Of a stretch of DNA of 64,000 bases, positions 46,728 through 58,300 are shown piece after piece (the stretch's first letter is position 1; each line of letters starts with the position of its first letter). Origin of the DNA: Cymodocea nodosa (lineage: Eukaryota; Streptophyta; Magnoliopsida; Alismatales; Cymodoceaceae); NCBI GenBank assembly GCA_036874045.1, contig CM072339.1, forward strand, positions 6,517,501 to 6,581,500, in the 5' to 3' direction. A program made the translations under genes and the position numbers. The notes beneath the pieces were generated by a model that was not told the DNA's origin, did no database searches, and worked only from the letters and a program-made list of their open reading frames with translations.

Positions 46728-47682
46728 TGTTGTTTTTTTAACGGATCGTTCAGTTAACCTTTTATGACATGATACTAAAACACTCAGCTCTAAACTCACT
46801 GATGCTAGGAGTGAAGAGTAAGAGAAGAAATAATACAGAGAAAAAATAGGATTTACGTGGTTTAGCAATAGCCTATGTCCACGGAGAGTTCAAGGTTCCT
46901 TATGAGCTTCGGCACAATCAACCGCAATGTTTTACAACATCATAAAGGTTTATATACTACCCAACTTAGGGTTTATAAACCTTTAATTACATACAAGCCA
47001 TTACAGTAGAGAAACAATGCTTCGTAGAAGAGGCTATTAATTTCGGAGCCTTATCTTCTTAACTCTCCGAAATCTGCAACATTTTGGACAGTTACAAACT
47101 TAACTATCCGAAATGAATATTCTTTCTGAATGGGCGGTACAGTACCAGGTTAACTGTCCGAGAGATTCTGTATTTCGAACAGTTACAGACTTAACTGTCT
47201 GAAAAGTCACTTACTTTTCTCTCTTTGTCCTTTCGGAAGGTTATGCTGATAACTCACCGAAAACTACATGTCTTCCGGATAGTTATACCTTAACTATCCG
47301 AAAACTCACTTAAGTGTCTTTTCAAGCATTTCAGAAGGTTTTGCCGATAACCCTCTGAAAAACTCATGAACTTCAGATAGTTACTGTCTAGCTATCCGAA
47401 AATCCACTTAAGTCATTGCTTTCTGGATACTTGGCTTCTTAACTATCCGAAGATCCACTTGAGTGTCCTTTAAGTCATTTCGGATAGTTACAACTTAACT
47501 CTCCGAAATCTTCTGACTTTCGGATAGTTAACTCAAAGCCTCCAACTTAACTTTTATTTCCGGATACTTAGGTCTGTAACCTATAGAAAATATATAGTTG
47601 CCGAATACTTACTGCTAACAAGCTTCTAATTGAACTTGGACTACTTGTGGCATACTCCACACCTATAATACTTGCCCTAACA
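46728..47682 (-). repeat. H 3' LTR
   Basis: It begins TGTTAGGGCAAGTATTATAGG (47682, minus strand) and ends AAAACAACA at 46728. It matches 60364-61319. Although H is not a Sirevirus, its LTR carries many CGGATAGTTA/TAACTATCCG boxes at 47060-47560. Confidence 0.92.
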
Positions 47683-48112
47683 ATCTCCCACTTGGAGTTT
47701 GTCACAATGATCGAAAAAAAAAATCAATCTCTACACTCGGCTTACAGATTATTGCAACTGCTGCTCAAATAATCATCAACTCTTCATCTCCTTCTACTTT
47801 TCAGTTTTTCAGGAGACCAATTAAGGCCATATAGAGCCTTAATTTCTGTAGATTCAGAACTTTGGTTAGCATATCTACTGCATTTTCAAATCCAGCAATC
47901 TTCTAAAGATCTAACTTGTTCTGCTCTATCTCTTCCCTTATGAAATGAAATCTCATTCTCATATGCTTGGACCTTGAATGGAACTTCGGATTCTCAGCTA
48001 AATAAATTGCATTTTGATTGTCATAGAATAGAATGCTTTTATTCTATTTGTGCTCTAATTCGACTAGTACATTCTCTAGCCAGATTCTTTCTTTAGCTGC
48101 CTCTGCCACTAC
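47683..48112 (-). pseudogene. RNase H tail of H and polypurine tract
   Basis: CTCCAAGTGGGAGATT (47683-47697, minus strand) is the polypurine tract. The following 350 bases encode the end of copia RNase H, including the [13 protein letters not shown]-like stretch near 47940-47980. It is separated from the rest of RNase H (56729 onward) by element F. Confidence 0.8.
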
Positions 48113-49879
48113 TATTAGGATCGATAGGCTCACCAGAGGTGGGGTGAATGGTGAACGTGTGTAGTTTTAAAATTTTTTTGATGTTGAATCGAATGATTCA
48201 ACAAAAATGTAATGGACTGAAACTAAGAGAAAGCAAATCAGCAAAGATAAGAAACACACAGCAAATTTTTAGGTGGTTCACCAAATTGGCTAGTCCACCC
48301 CCAAGATTCACTTGGGCTTCACTAAGTGTTTCAACACTTACACACTTGCTTTCAGGTCAAAGCAAGAACCAACTATACAGAAGTTTTCAGGTAAAAACTT
48401 TAGTAAACCAACCTCTAGAGTTTTCAGGTCGAAACCCAAACCAACATTGTATGTAGCTTTCAGGTTGAAACTACAAACCAACAACTTTAATTCTTCAATC
48501 AGAGTTTTGCACACAGAGCTTTTTCTACAATAGATCTTTAGAATATGCTTCACTGTTTGTAGACCTGAGTGTAAATGGAATTTGGAGTATATGCTCTATG
48601 TATCTCTGTTGTCTGTATTTTGTATATATACTTGATATGTACAACGATCATATCTTTCTCCAATGGATGTATTCTACTGTACTTGATTAGCCTCAAGTCC
48701 CAATATGGCAAGTGATCGTTCAAAAAATCGTTTCAAGATATCTTACCGATTTTCCTGTTCTTTCGGATAGTTAGCTATGTAACTCTCCGAAGAGTTTTTG
48801 TAACTCACCGAAAGATCACTTAACCTTTTCTACCACATAGGATTCTAGAATATTTAAATGTGAGCTGTCATCCAATCGGATACTTATAACTGTAACTCAC
48901 CGAATAGTTATATACTTGACGATTGCTTTAATTTAGCACGTGCATAAAGGGTTGACTTAAGTTTCGGAAGGTTATCCTTGTAACTCACCGAAATGCTTCA
49001 GGATTTTAGATAGTTATTTTTCTAACTCTCCGAAAAACTTATATGAGCCATTCTTTGGAATTCTGCACGTGGGAAATTCAATGACATAAGTTTTGGATAG
49101 TTAAACTATAACTCACCGAAACTCTCTTGAAATTTCGGATAGTTATCTTTCTAACTCTCTGAAAACCTATTTGAGCATCTGTTTGGAATTCTGCACGTGG
49201 GAAATTCAATGACTTAAGTTTTGGATAGTTAAACTGTAACTTACCGAAACTCTCTTTGAAAACTTCGGATAGTTATCTAACTCTCCGATTTCTCCTTTAA
49301 AGCTTTCAACTACCGGCTTCTCCATTTTGCACGTGCGTAATAAAATGACTTAAGTTCTGGAAAGTTATGCCTGTAACTTACCGAAAAACTCGAATAGTAA
49401 TCTAACTCTCTGAAAAGAAAACTCGGACAGTTATCTAACTCTCCGACAAGTCCTTTAAACTTCTGTTCTGTATTTCTACACATGGTTTATTGAATGACTT
49501 AACTTTCGGATAGTTATACCTGTAACTCTCCGAAAAATCCTTTAAGCTTCCGGATAGTTAACTCCTTAACTATCCGATCATTCAATCCCCTTCACTGTCT
49601 GATTAAATAACTCTCCGAAGGCTTTGTAAAAATTCGGATAGTTATCCTTCTAACTGTCTGATAGTCTTGCTACTGTTTTACTCTTCGGATACTTGAACCT
49701 GTAACTATCTGATTTTGCTGTATCTTAAAGGTATTATCATCTAGAACCTTCTTGATCTGTTCATCTACATGGAAATTATTCTAACAGCCTTCTGATCTAA
49801 TGTAGAGTAGACTTAACTGTGAAATACAATATATTATCTCACATAGGTTTTGCATTATCAAAATACTCGGGTTCTAACA
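48113..49879 (-). repeat. F 3' LTR
   Basis: It begins TGTTAGAACCCGAGTATTTTG (49879, minus strand) and ends with GATCCTAATA at 48113. Dense inverted boxes lie at 48765-49700, with GCACGTGCATAAAG, CTGCACGTGGG and ACTTAAG motifs between them. Confidence 0.92.
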
Positions 49880-50155
49880 ATCTCCCCCTTTTTGATAATG
49901 ACAAAAACCTTTACAATTATTTACATGTATTTCACTCTCTAATGTATTTCTATACATTTAGTCACATAGAGAAACATAAAACATGAATTAATCAAAACTA
50001 TACTGACGAGAGGGAATTTCTCCCCCTGACTATGAGCTTACTTCTCCCCCTATCTGTGTGTTGAGTTTTTCTTCTCCTTTTAATAATTCTCTTTCAGTGC
50101 TTGCTTGAAATACTATAAGTGACCGAATTTTCAAATTCTTCTCCCCCTTTTTGTC
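49880..50155 (-). promoter_or_regulatory. Four polypurine tracts of F
   Basis: On the minus strand AAAAAGGGGGAGAT (49880-49893) touches the LTR. GGGGGAGAAA near 50018-50029, GGGGGAGAAG near 50041-50051 and AAAAGGGGGAGAAG near 50139-50153 follow. Tract clustering is a Sirevirus hallmark. Confidence 0.85.
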
Positions 50156-50289
50156 ATTATATGAAAAGGTGAGGACTACAAAACTGATTTTCTGTAAAAA
50201 CTAATATTGATTGTATCCTACACGAGTAGGTTAGTAGAAAAAAAAAGAAAGCTCCCATATGGTGGGCTTGATGAAAAAATATTTAAAGA

Positions 50290-51760
50290 TCTTGTAAAGA
50301 ACATATTCCTAGATTTCATCTAATATGATTAAAAGTTGATTCATTTAAAGGTTTGGTGAAAATATCTGCAAGTTGATTTTCTGTTGGCACAAACTTAAGT
50401 GAAATGTTCCCTTTCTCCACATGATCTCTCAGAAAATGATGTCTGATCTCGATATGCTTGGCTCTGGAATGAAGTACTGTATTCTTAGATAGACTGATTG
50501 CACTGCTGTTATCACAAAATATGATTGAATTCTAAATTTTCAGTCTATAATCTGCTAGAGTTTGCTGCATCCAAAGGATTTGTGCACAACATAATCCAAC
50601 TGCAATATACTCGGCTTCAGTAGTAGATAATGCTATACAATTTTGTTTCCTACTGAACCATGAGATTAAAGAACATCCAAGTAGTTGACAAGTACCACTA
50701 GTGCTTTTTCTATCAGATCTGCTGCCTGCATAATCTGCATCACTATAACCTGTTAAAATCAAGCTACTGTCAGCTGAGTAGAATAATCCAAAGTCTTTTG
50801 TTCCTTGTAGATATCTGAAAATCCTTTTGACTAATTTCAAATGTGATTCCTTTGGTGATGCTTGAAATCTAGCACACAAGCATACACTGAACATAATATC
50901 TAGCTTGCTAGCTGAAAGGTATAACAGGGATCCAATCATACCTCTATATTGCCTTTGATTTACTACAACACTTGAATCATCCATTTCTATTTTAATGTCT
51001 GAACTCATTAGAGTATTTGCGGATTTGATGTTTTCATAACCAAATTTCTTCAACATCTCTTTGTAGTATTTTTCTTGGTTGACAAATATACCATTATGCA
51101 TTTGATGAATCTATAATCCCAAGAAAAACTTCAATTCTCCCATCATGCTCATTTCGAATTTATTTTTCATCAAATTCTGATATTTATGACAAAAATTTTC
51201 TAAAGTGGCTCCAAAGACTATATCATCAACATATATCTGAACAATCAACATGTGCACATCAAAAGTTTTGATAAACAAAGTACTGTCCACTTTGCCTATA
51301 GAAAAATTGTTTTCAGTTAAAATTTTTTTCAATTTCTCATACCAAGCTCTAGGTGCCTGTTTCAAATCATATAGAGCCTTTCTCAGTTTGTAGACATGAT
51401 CCGGCTTGAGTTCATCTTCAAATCCAGGAGGTTGTTTAACAAACACTTCTTCCTGAATTTCTCCATTTAAGAAGGCACTTTTCACATCCATTTGAAACAA
51501 TCTTATCTTCATACTACTTGCAAAGGCAAGCAACATTCTGATAGCTTCAATCCTAGCTACAGGAGCAAAAGTTTCTTCATAGTCAATACCTTTCTATTGA
51601 TTGTAGCCTTGAGCAACTAATCGAGCTTTATTCCTGAGAATGTTACCTTCTTCATCTAATTTGTTCTTGAAAATCCATTTAGTTCCAATGATGGATTTTC
51701 CTGTAGGTTTTTCTATTAGTTCCCACACATTGTTTTTCTAGAACTGATTTAATTCTTCCT
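50290..51760 (-). pseudogene. RT and RNase H region of F
   Basis: The minus strand encodes copia RT, with MLLAFASSMKIRLFQMDVKS, AFLNGEIQEEVFVKQPPGF and VDDIVFGA (51230 area). Then come MSMMGELKFFLGL and RNase H with GYSDADYAGSRSDRKSTSG and LSTTEAEYIAVGLCCAQ. It ends near 50290 with the ADIFTKPL-type tail. Sirevirus lineage. It is broken. Confidence 0.9.
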
Positions 51761-51773
51761 ACATAGCCATTGT

Positions 51774-53400
51774 CTAGTAGGTATCCTTACAAGCTTCATC
51801 TACTGATTTTGGCTCTATTTCTGACATAAATGCACAAAAATTGCAGATATCTTGTGTTTTGCTTCTAGTTTGTACCCCTTTAGATATATTTCCAATAATT
51901 TGTTCCTCGGGATGATCAAATCTAAACTTCCAACTGCTATAGTTCTGATATCTATGGTTGAGATTCTGGTCTGATACTTGTGAAATGGTATTCTGCTTGC
52001 AGTTATCATCTTCAAAGTATTCATTTTCACTATCATTATTAATCTTCAGCTTTTTGAAATTCTGGAACAGATCTTTATCAAACTGAACATTTATACTTTC
52101 CTCCACTCTTCTATCTTTAGCAAAATATACTCTATAAGCTTTGCTTCTCGAGGAGTAACCAACAAGTATGGCTGGTTCAGACTTAGCATCAAACTTGTCT
52201 TTAGCATTTCCTATATTTAAAACAAAACATTTGCATCCAAATGTCTTAAAATAGCCAACACTTGGAGTTTTATTGAACCAAATTTCAAAGGGTGTCTTAT
52301 TCAATGTGGATCTAATGTGAGTTCTGTTGGAAATGTGACAAGCTGTTCCTACAACTTCTGCCTAGAGAAATTTAGGAAGATCCATGGCATTTAGCATAGT
52401 TCTAGCCATTTCTTGTAGTGTCCTATTTTTCCCTTCCACAACTCCATTTCGAGCAAGAGTTCTAGGACAAGAGAATTCATGCAGAATTTCAAAAGAATTG
52501 CAAAGGTTTTCAAATTCATAGTTTTCAAATTTCCCTTTATGATCACTTCTAATTTTCTTCACTATTAGTTCCTTCTGATTTTGAACTCTAATGCAGAAAT
52601 TTCTGAATTTATTGCAAGTTTCATTTTTATGTGTCAAAAATATTACCCAAGTTAATCTGGAGAAATCATCAACAATAACAAAGGTATATTTTCGACCCCC
52701 AAGACTTGATACTTGAGAAGGACCAAACAAATCTAGATGTAGTAGTTCTAATGGCCTTTTGGTGGACACAACATTTTTGCTGTGAAGAGCAGTTCTCTTC
52801 TGCTTCCCTAGCATACACTCACTACACACTCTATCCTTCTTAAAAGTGAGTTTAGGCAGTCCCTTAACAAGATCACCCGTGGATAGCTTTCTGATATTCT
52901 TCATACTGATGTGACCAAGTCTTCTATGCCACACCCAATCGTCTTCACCAGTTGCTACCAAACAAGAGTTGCTTGCAGAATTTTCACATGGAAAGTTTAA
53001 TGTATATATTGAGCAATTTCTAATACTAGTAAATTTTGTTTCATTTGTGGCAGGATCAATAATGTAGTAGTTTTTTAGCATTAAAAGAAATAGTATAGCC
53101 TTTATCACATAATTGTCCTACACTTAACAAATTTTGTTTTAAACCATTTACATGCAAGACATTCTCAATTATACCACTTTCAGATATAATATTTCCTATT
53201 GCAGTTATTTTACACTTTTCATTATTTCCAAACTTAACAGATCCTGAACTTAAGTTTTTAACTGAATCAAGAAAGCTTTTCTTACCTGTCATGTGCTTTG
53301 AGCATCCACTATCCACAATCCATTTAGTTGAATGTACTTGAAACTCCTTGTCTCCCTGCAAATCATAATGAAATTAAAGCTTTTGGTACCCAAATCTTCT
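51774..53400 (-). pseudogene. Protease and integrase region of F
   Basis: Protease is marked by WIVDSGCSKHMTGKKSFLD (about 53275-53330). The pre-integrase part has VWHRRLGHISMKNI. The integrase core has LHLDLFGPSQVSSLGGRKYT and FVIVDDFSRLTWVIF, then NGVVEGKNRTLQEMARTMLN. The C-terminal part carries the GYSSRSKAYRVYF motif. The order is that of Ty1/copia. It is broken. Confidence 0.9.
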
Positions 53401-53599
53401 TGGGTCTAGTAGAGTTAGTCCTTAAAATATTAAATCTATTACCTCTTGGCAGCCACATATGACCTGATCTTCGTTTGATGGCAAACACAGTGGTGCCATC
53501 TCTATAAGATCGAATCACTCCACCACAATAAGGTATTTCCTGTGGTGTAGCATACCCTAGGCCATATTTATTCCCATTTGATCGTTGAGATCCTATTAT

Positions 53600-54912
53600 T
53601 TTATTTAATCATTTTTGTCCTTGAGTAAATTTACATATAGTATCTTTCAAATCTGATATAGTAGTTAATAGATTTTTATTTTCATCTTTTAATTCACAGT
53701 TATCACAACTATACTTATCTAAGTTTGATTTTAGATTTCTATTTTCAACTATAGTTGATTCTAATTCAGCAAATGAATTTTCTAAACAATGATTTAATCT
53801 TTTAATTTCTTTCTTAAAAACTCTACACTTCACATATAAATTATCTACAGTAGATAGAAGACTATTTATGTCTAACTCATCATGCTCATTTTCTGAACTA
53901 GAGGAAGTAGAGCATACCTCTTGTGCAGCAAAACAAACATTTTCTGTTGCTTCTTCTTCAGAATCTGATGAACAGCTTGAAGATCTACTGTCATCCCACG
54001 TAGCTTTGAGAGCCATCTTCTTTTTATCCTTCAATCTCTTCTTCTTATCTCCTTGATCTTCTTCTGTCTGAAATGGATAGAAGGTCTATATGTGTCCTTG
54101 CCTTTTACATTTGAAGCATGTAGGGACTGTTCTTTTAAAAGAGCTGGACTTATTCTTTTTCTTCATAAACTTTTTGAAGTTCCTTGCCAACAGCATGATC
54201 TCATCATCGTCTGAGCTTAGAGCTTCCTTTGTAGATGGAAATGCCATTTCCTTTTTCTTTTCAACTTTCTTTTCAACAACTCCTTCTTGCTCTTTCCAGT
54301 CCTTCATTTGAGCTTCGTGGGCCAGAAGATTGCCCAACAGTTCTTTAACTGTGTAATTGTTGAGATCCTTGGAATCTTAAATAGATGTGGACTTCTGTTT
54401 CTACTCAATAGTTAAGCTCCTCAGGATCTTCTATACTTGTTCACGTGAAGAGAACTCCTTTCCCAAGCCTTTCAGACTGTTAATGATTTCAGTAAATCTA
54501 GAAAACATTTCAGTTATGTTTTCATTATCATTCATTCTAAACAGTTCTAGTTTTCTCAAAAGAATATTAATTTTGTATCCTTAACTTGGCTTCTACCTTC
54601 ATGAGTAACTTGAAGGATTTTCCAAGCCTCATGAGCAGACTTACATGTAGATACCTAATTATATTGATCAGCAGTTAGTGCACAATAAATGGCATTCAGC
54701 CGTCTAGCATCCAACTGGATGATTTTCTCATCCTCCTTAGACTAGTTTGAAATATCACTGGTTGGAAGTGTTGTTCCAAGAACAACAGTCTTCCAGAGTT
54801 TAACATCTAAACTCCTAAGGAAGCACTCCATTCTATTCTTCCAATAGTTATAATTGGAACCATCGAATAAAGGAGGTCTGTGGATGTTTTGTCCCTCAGC
54901 AAATTGAGCCAT
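53600..54912 (-). pseudogene. Gag region of F
   Basis: The minus strand starts near 54912 with MAQFAEGQNIHRPPLFDGSN followed by YNYWKNRMECF. It continues through a UBN2-type capsid part to a CCHC knuckle with CFKCKRQGHI (near 54090-54120), then an acidic serine-rich stretch and a coiled coil (53609-54034). It is broken. Confidence 0.87.
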
Positions 54913-54949
54913 AAATCCAGATGGTTAAATCTTATCAAGGATTAACCTT

Positions 54950-54961
54950 GCTCTAATACCA
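54950..54961 (-). promoter_or_regulatory. F primer binding site
   Basis: The minus strand reads TGGTATTAGAGC, one base different from the usual TGGTATCAGAGC site for initiator Met tRNA. Confidence 0.88.
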
Positions 54962-54963
54962 AC

Positions 54964-56728
54964 TGTTAGGATCGATAGGCTCACTAGAGGGGGGGTGAAT
55001 GGTGAACGTGTGTAGTTTTAAAATTCTTTTGATGTTGAATCGAATGATTCAATAGAAATGTAATGAATTGAAACTAAGAGAAAGCAAATCAACAAAGATA
55101 AGAAACACACAGCAAATTTTTAGGTGGTTCACCAAATTGGCTAGTCCACCCCCAAGATTCACTTGGGCTTCACTAAGTGTTTCAACACTTACACACTTGC
55201 TTTCAGGTCAAAGCAAGAACCAACTACACAGAAGTTTTCAGGTAAAAACTTCAGTAAACCAACCTCTAGAGTTTTCAGATCGAAACTCAAACCAACACTA
55301 TATGTAGCTTTCAAGTTGAAACTACGAACCAACAACTTTAATTCTTCAATCAGAGTTTTGCACACAAAGCTTTTTCTACAGTAGATCTTTCGAATATGTT
55401 TCACTGTTTGTAGACTTGAGTGTAAATGGAATTTAGAGTATATGCTCTATGTATCTCTATTGTTTGTATTTTGTATATATACCTGATATGTACAACGATC
55501 ATATTTTTCTCCAACGGATGTATTCTATTGTACTTGATTAGACTCAAGTCCCAATACGGCAAGTGACCATTCAGAAAATCGTTTCAAGATATCTTACTGA
55601 TTTTCCTATTCTTTCGGATAGTTAGCTATGTAACTCTCAAAAGAGTTTTTGTAACTCACCGAAAGATCACTTAACCTTTTCTACTTGGTAGGATTCCAGA
55701 ATGTTTATATGAGCTGTCATCCAATCGGATACTTATAACTGTAACTCACCAAACAGTTATATACTTGCCGATTGCTTTAATTTAGCATGTGCATAAAGGG
55801 CTGACTTAAGTTTCGGAAGGTTATCCCTGTAACTCACCGAAATGCTTCAAGATTTCGGATAGTTATTTTTCTAACTCTCTGAAAAACTTATATGAGCCAT
55901 TCTCTGGAATTCTACACGTGGGAAATTCAATGACATAAGTTTCAGATAGTTAAACTGTAACTCACCGAAACTCTCTTGAAATTTTGGATAGTTATCTTTC
56001 TAACTCTCCGAAGACCTATTTGAGCATCTGTCTGGAATTCTACACGTGGGAAATTCAATGGCTTAAGTTTCAAATAGTTAAACTGTAACTTACCGAAACT
56101 TTCTTTGAAAATTTCGGATAGTTATCTAACTCTCCAATTTCCCCTTTAGAACTTTCAACTACCGGCTTCTCTATTTTGCACGTGCGTAATAAAATGACTT
56201 AAGTTTCGGAAAGTTATACTTGTAACTTATCAAAAAACTCGAATAGTTATCTAACTCTCCGAAAAGAAAACTCGGATAGTTATCTAACTCTCCGACAAGT
56301 CCTTTAAACTTCCGTTCTGTATTTCTACATGTGGTTTATTGAATGACTTAACTTTCGGATAGTTATACCTGTAACTCTCCGAAAAATCCTTTAAGCTTCC
56401 AGATAGTTAACTCCTTAACTATCTGATCATTCAATCCCCTTCACTGTCTGATTAAATAACTCTCCGAAGGCTTTGTAAAAATTCGGATAGTTATCCTTCT
56501 AACTGTCTGATAGTCTTGCTACTATTTTACTCTTCAGATACTTGAACCTGTAACTGTCTGATTTTGTTGTATCTTGAAGGAATTATCATTTGGAACCTTC
56601 TTGATCTATTCATCTACATGGAAATTATTCTAACAGCCTTCTGATCTAATGTAGAGTAGACTTAACTGTGAAATACAATATATTACCTCACATAGGTTTT
56701 GCATTATCAAAATACTCGAGTTCTAACA
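54964..56728 (-). repeat. F 5' LTR
   Basis: This LTR of 1765 bases starts TGTTAGAACTCGAGTATTTTG (56728) and ends GATCCTAACA at 54964. It pairs with 48113-49879 and carries the same box field at 55610-56550. Confidence 0.92.
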
Positions 56729-58300
56729 ACTGCAACATATTTAGCTTTTGTGGTCGAGAGTGCAACAATACTTTGCAACTTGGATCTCTAGCTAATAGTA
56801 GTACTTCCTATGTAGAAAACATAACCTGAAGTACTTTTGCTTTTATCCAACTCTCTTCCTAAATCAGCATCATAGTAGCCAATCAATTCAACTAGTCCTT
56901 TCTTGAAATTTAGATCTACATCTAGGGAATATCTGAGATATCTGAGTATCCATAGTACCACAAACCAATGCTCAACTCCTGGTTCTGCCATATATCTACT
57001 GACCACTCCCACTACATGAGATATATCAAGTCTTATGCATATCATGACATACATTAAACTTCCCACTACTGAAGCATATGGTATTCTAAACATTCTTGTC
57101 CTTTCTTCTTCAGTCTTAGCTGACTAATCTTTAGACAACTTGAAGTGGGGTCCGAGAGGTAGTTCAATCTTCCTCTTATTTGAGACATTAAATCTCCTTA
57201 GTACCTTTTCTAGATACTTCTTCTGATTTAATCTCAAAGTGTCTACCACTCTATCTCGGATAATTCTCAAACCCAAGATTTGCTTGGCTTCTCCCATATC
57301 CTTCATGTCAAATTCTTTTGACAATTGTCTCTTCAATTGCTTAATTTGTTCCATACTAGAACAAGCAATTAATATATCATCTACATAAATCAGTAGAATA
57401 ATGAAGCAATCATCTAGCAGTTTTATGTAGCAGCATAGTCTGTATCACATCTTTTGAAGCCTAGGATATAGATAAAGGTATCAAATCTCTTGTACCATTG
57501 TCGTGGTGCTTGCTTCAAACCATACATACTTTTCAGCAATCTACAAACTGCCTTTCTTTTCTTGCCAGTAACTGCAAATCCTTCTAGCTGCATCATGTAA
57601 AGTTCTTCCTACAAGTCACCATGTAGGAATGCTGTCTTTACATCCATTTGCTCCAAGAGCAAATTTCTTGCAACAACAATGCTTAAGACTATTCTAATAG
57701 TATTCATCTTCACAACAGGAGAGAATACTTTTGTATAGTCTATATCTTGAATTTGCTGAAAACCCTTGACGACAAATCTAGCTTTATATTTCTTGCTACC
57801 ATCTGGTTGTTCTTTTATCCTAAACACCCACTTGTTTCCTAGGATTTTCTTTCCTTCTAGCAAAGAAGTTAGCTCCCAAGTATTATTCTTCTCTAGGGAT
57901 CTCATTTCTTCTTTCATTGCTAACTCCCATTTGTGTGCATCACTTGCACAGATTGTTTCCTGATATGTTTCAGGTTCACCATCATCTGTCAATAACAGAT
58001 AATTGAATGATGGTACATACATTTCTGGTTGTCTGGAGACCCTTCCAGACCTTCTAAGTTGTCTAATGACAACTTCATCTTCTTGATCATCTAGATGTTC
58101 TTGATGTTCAACCTTTGGAAGCTAAAATTTCTTCTACAGGTTCCTCCTAAGGTTGTTCAACATCATTATCTAGACTGATCTCAGTAGTACTTCTAGACTG
58201 AAGCTCTGATTGCAGTTCTTCTACACTTTCTCTATGCTTAAACATCTTGGATTCAATGAATATGACATCTTTTGCACGGATTATTTTCTTGGTTTCTTCT
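56729..58300 (-). pseudogene. RT and RNase H region of H
   Basis: The minus strand encodes copia RT with WELAMKEEMRSLEKNNTWEL, YKARFVVKGFQQ and LEQMDVKTAFLHGDL (57600-58020). Then come MKDMGEAKQILGLRIIRDR (57280-57330) and the RNase H connection with YASVVGSLMYVMICIRLDI, ending at the F insertion with SALSTTKAKYVA-like residues. Tork/Tnt1 type. It is broken. Confidence 0.87.

Larger units (their letters stand above)
48113..56728 (-). mobile_element. F, Sirevirus without env-position ORF, inside H
   Basis: This minus-strand Sirevirus of 8.6 kb has LTRs of 1767 and 1765 bases, an iMet-type primer site, gag, protease, integrase, RT/RNase H and four polypurine tracts. It is flanked by ACTAC (48108-48112) and ACTGC (56729-56733), a target duplication with one change. 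Only about 400 bases separate RNase H from the 3' LTR, so it has no env-position ORF. About 21 differences in 450 aligned LTR bases (near 5%) make it younger than its host H. It is nearly complete but broken in several places. Confidence 0.92.

Noticed and set aside
48148-48456. Plus-strand ORF of 102 codons, with a similar 79-codon ORF at 55068-55307
   Set aside because: They look conserved, but lie at the same place in the two LTRs of F, antisense to it, so the similarity comes from LTR duplication.
48765-49700. Box fields read as riboswitches or intrinsic terminators
   Set aside because: The arms are short, loops vary and arms of a pair often mismatch; the many tandem copies in LTR promoters fit protein-binding sites better.
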